NCBI RefSeq assembly: GCF_001425825.1
Contig: NZ_LMDM01000012.1
Location: 145,582 to 209,581 of the forward strand
Source: Rhizobacter sp. Root1238
GTDB lineage: Bacteria > Pseudomonadota > Gammaproteobacteria > Burkholderiales > Burkholderiaceae_C
Direction: 5' to 3'
Length of the DNA: 64,000 nucleotides
A program made the translations under genes and the position numbers. The stretch's first letter is position 1, and the number at the start of each line of letters is the position of its first letter. The notes beneath the pieces were generated by a model, which saw nothing but the letters and a program-made list of their open reading frames with translations, made no database searches and was not told the DNA's origin. This document shows, piece by piece, positions 62,549 to 64,000 of this stretch.

Positions 62549-62594
62549 GGGTTTGTCTCCTGATTGGTTTTTGAACTGACGGGGGAACATGAAA

Positions 62595-63887
62595 TCAGAC
62601 GATGCCGCTGCTCGGGCCCGACGCCGGCCGCGCCTCGGCGACCCGCGCGCGATAACCACTGGCGCGGTACGCCGCCACCGGCTCGATCGCGCCGCCGGCC
62701 TCCAGCCGCACGCGCTGCAGGATCGGCGTCACATCGGTCTGGTAGGCCTGCTTCAGCGCCTGCGCGGCCATCAGCGCGTCGTTGCCATCCTGGTAGGCGG
62801 TCAGCGCCTTGCGGTCGACGATCAGCGCCTGCGCGTAGCAGCGCTGCACGCTGGCGGCGCTGGTCATCAGGCTCTCGATCGGGTCGGTGACGTTGTGCGA
62901 CTGGTCCAGCATGTAGGCCGGCGCGAAGTCGGGCGCACCGGACTGCGCGGCATCGACCAGCTCGTTGAAGACGAGGAACAGCTGGAACGGGTTGATGCTG
63001 CCGCTGTCGAGGTCGTCGTCGCCGTACTTGCTGTCGTTGAAGTGGAAGCCGGCCAGCTTGCGCGCATGCACCAGCCGCGCGACGATCATCTCGATGTTGA
63101 CGTTCGGTGCGTGGTGGCCCAGGTCGACCAGGCAGCGCGCCCGCTCGCCCAGCGATTGCGCGGCGAGCAGGCTGGAGCCCCAGTCCTGGATCACCGTGGC
63201 GTAGAACGCCGGCTCGAACATCTTGTGCTCGAGGAATAGGTGCCAGTCGGCCGGCAGCCCGGCGTAGATGCGCCGCGTGCTGTCGAGGTAGCGCTCGAAG
63301 CTGCGCCGGAAATGCTGCTGGCCGGGGAAGTTCGAACCGTCACCGATCCACACCGTGATCACGCGGCTGCCGAGCTGGCGGCCGATCTCGATCACCTCCA
63401 GGTTGTGCGCGACCGCCTGCGCCCGCACCGCTGCATCGCTGTGCGTCAGGCTGCCGAACTTGTAGCTCAGCGGCTGGCCCTTCTGGTCGGAGAAGGTGTT
63501 GGAGTTGACCGCGTCGAAGGCCAGGCCACGCATCGCCGCATGCTCGCGCAGCTCGCTGTAGTCGCTGCACTTGTCCCACGGGAAGTGCGGCGAGACGGTC
63601 GGCGTGCAGCGCGCCAGTTGCTGGATCACGCTGCAGTCCTCGATCTTGTCGAACACGTCGCGCGGCTCGCCGGCGCCGGGGAAGCGCGCGAAACGCGTGC
63701 CGCCGGTGCCGACGCCCCACGACGGCACGGCCACCGTGAAGGCCGCGACCTGCCGGCGCACGGTCTCGATGTCGATGTCGCGCCGCGCGAGCTGCTCGCC
63801 CAGCGTGTCGTAGTCGTCGCGCACGCGCTGCGCCAGCGGTGCGTTCTGCGCGTCGATCAGGGTCCTGGCGATCAGCGGGGTGGCCAT
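62595..63887 (-). CDS. rhaI: L-rhamnose isomerase, RhaI type
   Basis: A 430-residue TIM-barrel isomerase of the proteobacterial RhaI class (non-RhaA), converting L-rhamnose to L-rhamnulose with Mn2+ or Zn2+. Metal residues are in DWHLFLEHKMFEPAFYATVI (near residue 214), CLVDLGHHAPNVNIEMIVAR (near 257) and LAGFHFNDSKYGDDDLDSG (near 287). YDTLGEQLARRDIDIETVRR at the N-terminus matches. Start ATG 63887 with GAGGAG upstream; a TTG at 63908 is in frame but unlikely. Follows rhaD and precedes rhaS, as in rhizobial rha clusters. Confidence 0.9.
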   Translation of the reverse strand: MATPLIARTLIDAQNAPLAQRVRDDYDTLGEQLARRDIDIETVRRQVAAFTVAVPSWGVGTGGTRFARFPGAGEPRDVFDKIEDCSVIQQLARCTPTVSPHFPWDKCSDYSELREHAAMRGLAFDAVNSNTFSDQKGQPLSYKFGSLTHSDAAVRAQAVAHNLEVIEIGRQLGSRVITVWIGDGSNFPGQQHFRRSFERYLDSTRRIYAGLPADWHLFLEHKMFEPAFYATVIQDWGSSLLAAQSLGERARCLVDLGHHAPNVNIEMIVARLVHARKLAGFHFNDSKYGDDDLDSGSINPFQLFLVFNELVDAAQSGAPDFAPAYMLDQSHNVTDPIESLMTSAASVQRCYAQALIVDRKALTAYQDGNDALMAAQALKQAYQTDVTPILQRVRLEAGGAIEPVAAYRASGYRARVAEARPASGPSSGIV

Positions 63888-63904
63888 GTCGTGCTCCTCG
63901 GGAT

Positions 63905-64000
63905 TCAACGCGGAAAAGCAGCGAGGTTGCCCGCGTCCACGTTGAGGATGTTGCCGGTCGATTTGGCCGACAAGTCGGATGCGAAGAAATAGGTGGCTTC
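63905..64000 (-). CDS. rhaD: RhaD-like bifunctional aldolase/dehydrogenase, C-terminal end (5' partial)
   Basis: The last 31 residues of a protein continuing past the window end. The sequence FFASDLSAKSTGNILNVDAG ends a short-chain dehydrogenase fold (S-x-x-x-T-G-x-x-x-x-V-D-G/A-G). In rha clusters this position is occupied by RhaD, whose C-terminal dehydrogenase domain acts on lactaldehyde and whose N-terminal domain splits rhamnulose 1-phosphate. Identity with RhaD is inferred from context; the aldolase part is not visible. Confidence 0.7.
   Translation of the reverse strand, partial: EATYFFASDLSAKSTGNILNVDAGNLAAFPR

Overview
The window is a 64 kb piece of a GC-rich chromosome (about 70% G+C by eye, third codon positions almost always G or C) from a beta-proteobacterium, most likely a Burkholderiales member of the Rubrivivax/Leptothrix/Rhizobacter type. 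Support comes from the pilU tail, the rsmI / yraN-diaA-dolP block, a pca-type CoA transferase and thiolase, FrcBCA and RhaSTPQ sugar transporters, and REP-like palindromes of a kind common in that order. Genes are densely packed, often with ATGA or TGATG overlaps. I see no rRNA, tRNA, CRISPR array, integrase or insertion sequence. The genus cannot be fixed from sequence alone.

Layout. 1-3.9 kb: end of pilU, a beta-hydroxyacid dehydrogenase, the outer-membrane block dolP-diaA-yraN, and divergent rsmI. 3.9-8.1 kb: tldD lies between two lower-GC orphan genes encoding Ser/Pro-rich coiled-coil proteins of unknown function. 8.2-10.8 kb: an exported FAH-family protein, then a DAHP synthase gene preceded by a complete attenuator (Phe/Tyr/Trp-rich leader peptide plus terminator), and a small EF-hand protein. 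10.8-19.1 kb: cobalamin adenosyltransferase, a DUF805 protein, and a seven-gene RDD-SpoIIM-membrane protein-DUF4129-DUF4350-MoxR-DUF58 operon. 19.2-23.9 kb: FAD-linked oxidase, three genes of a peptide ABC transporter (no binding protein here), and a small membrane protein. 23.9-32.3 kb: a minus-strand run of SPFH/SHOCT, DUF4178, DUF350, lipoprotein, membrane aminopropyltransferase and amine-oxidase-like flavoprotein, which looks like an envelope/polyamine module. 32.4-35.8 kb: acyltransferase, EpsD-like isomerase, Ubi hydroxylase. 35.9-41.5 kb: fructose ABC transporter with FucU/RbsD and ROK repressor genes, divergent from fructokinase, with a palindromic operator between them. 41.5-45.5 kb: D-threonine-aldolase-like enzyme, histidine phosphatase, PEBP protein, DUF1840, cyclopropane fatty acid synthase. 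45.6-49 kb: overlapping HD-GYP and PAS-GGDEF-EAL genes. 49.1-53.6 kb: Lrp regulator divergent from a saccharopine-dehydrogenase-like gene, then CoA-transferase subunits and thiolase. 53.7-55.7 kb: EamA exporter and a degenerate GGDEF protein. 55.7-64 kb: a near-complete rhamnose catabolic operon (rhaD end, rhaI, rhaSTPQU, rhaK).

The most notable features are the aromatic attenuator (9076-9253), the two orphan coiled-coil genes around tldD, a roughly 119-bp composite palindromic repeat at two convergent gene ends with a related array inside the rha operon just after the binding-protein gene, a 228-bp inverted-repeat element before rhaK, and strong palindromes upstream of frcB/fructokinase and of the CoA transferase.
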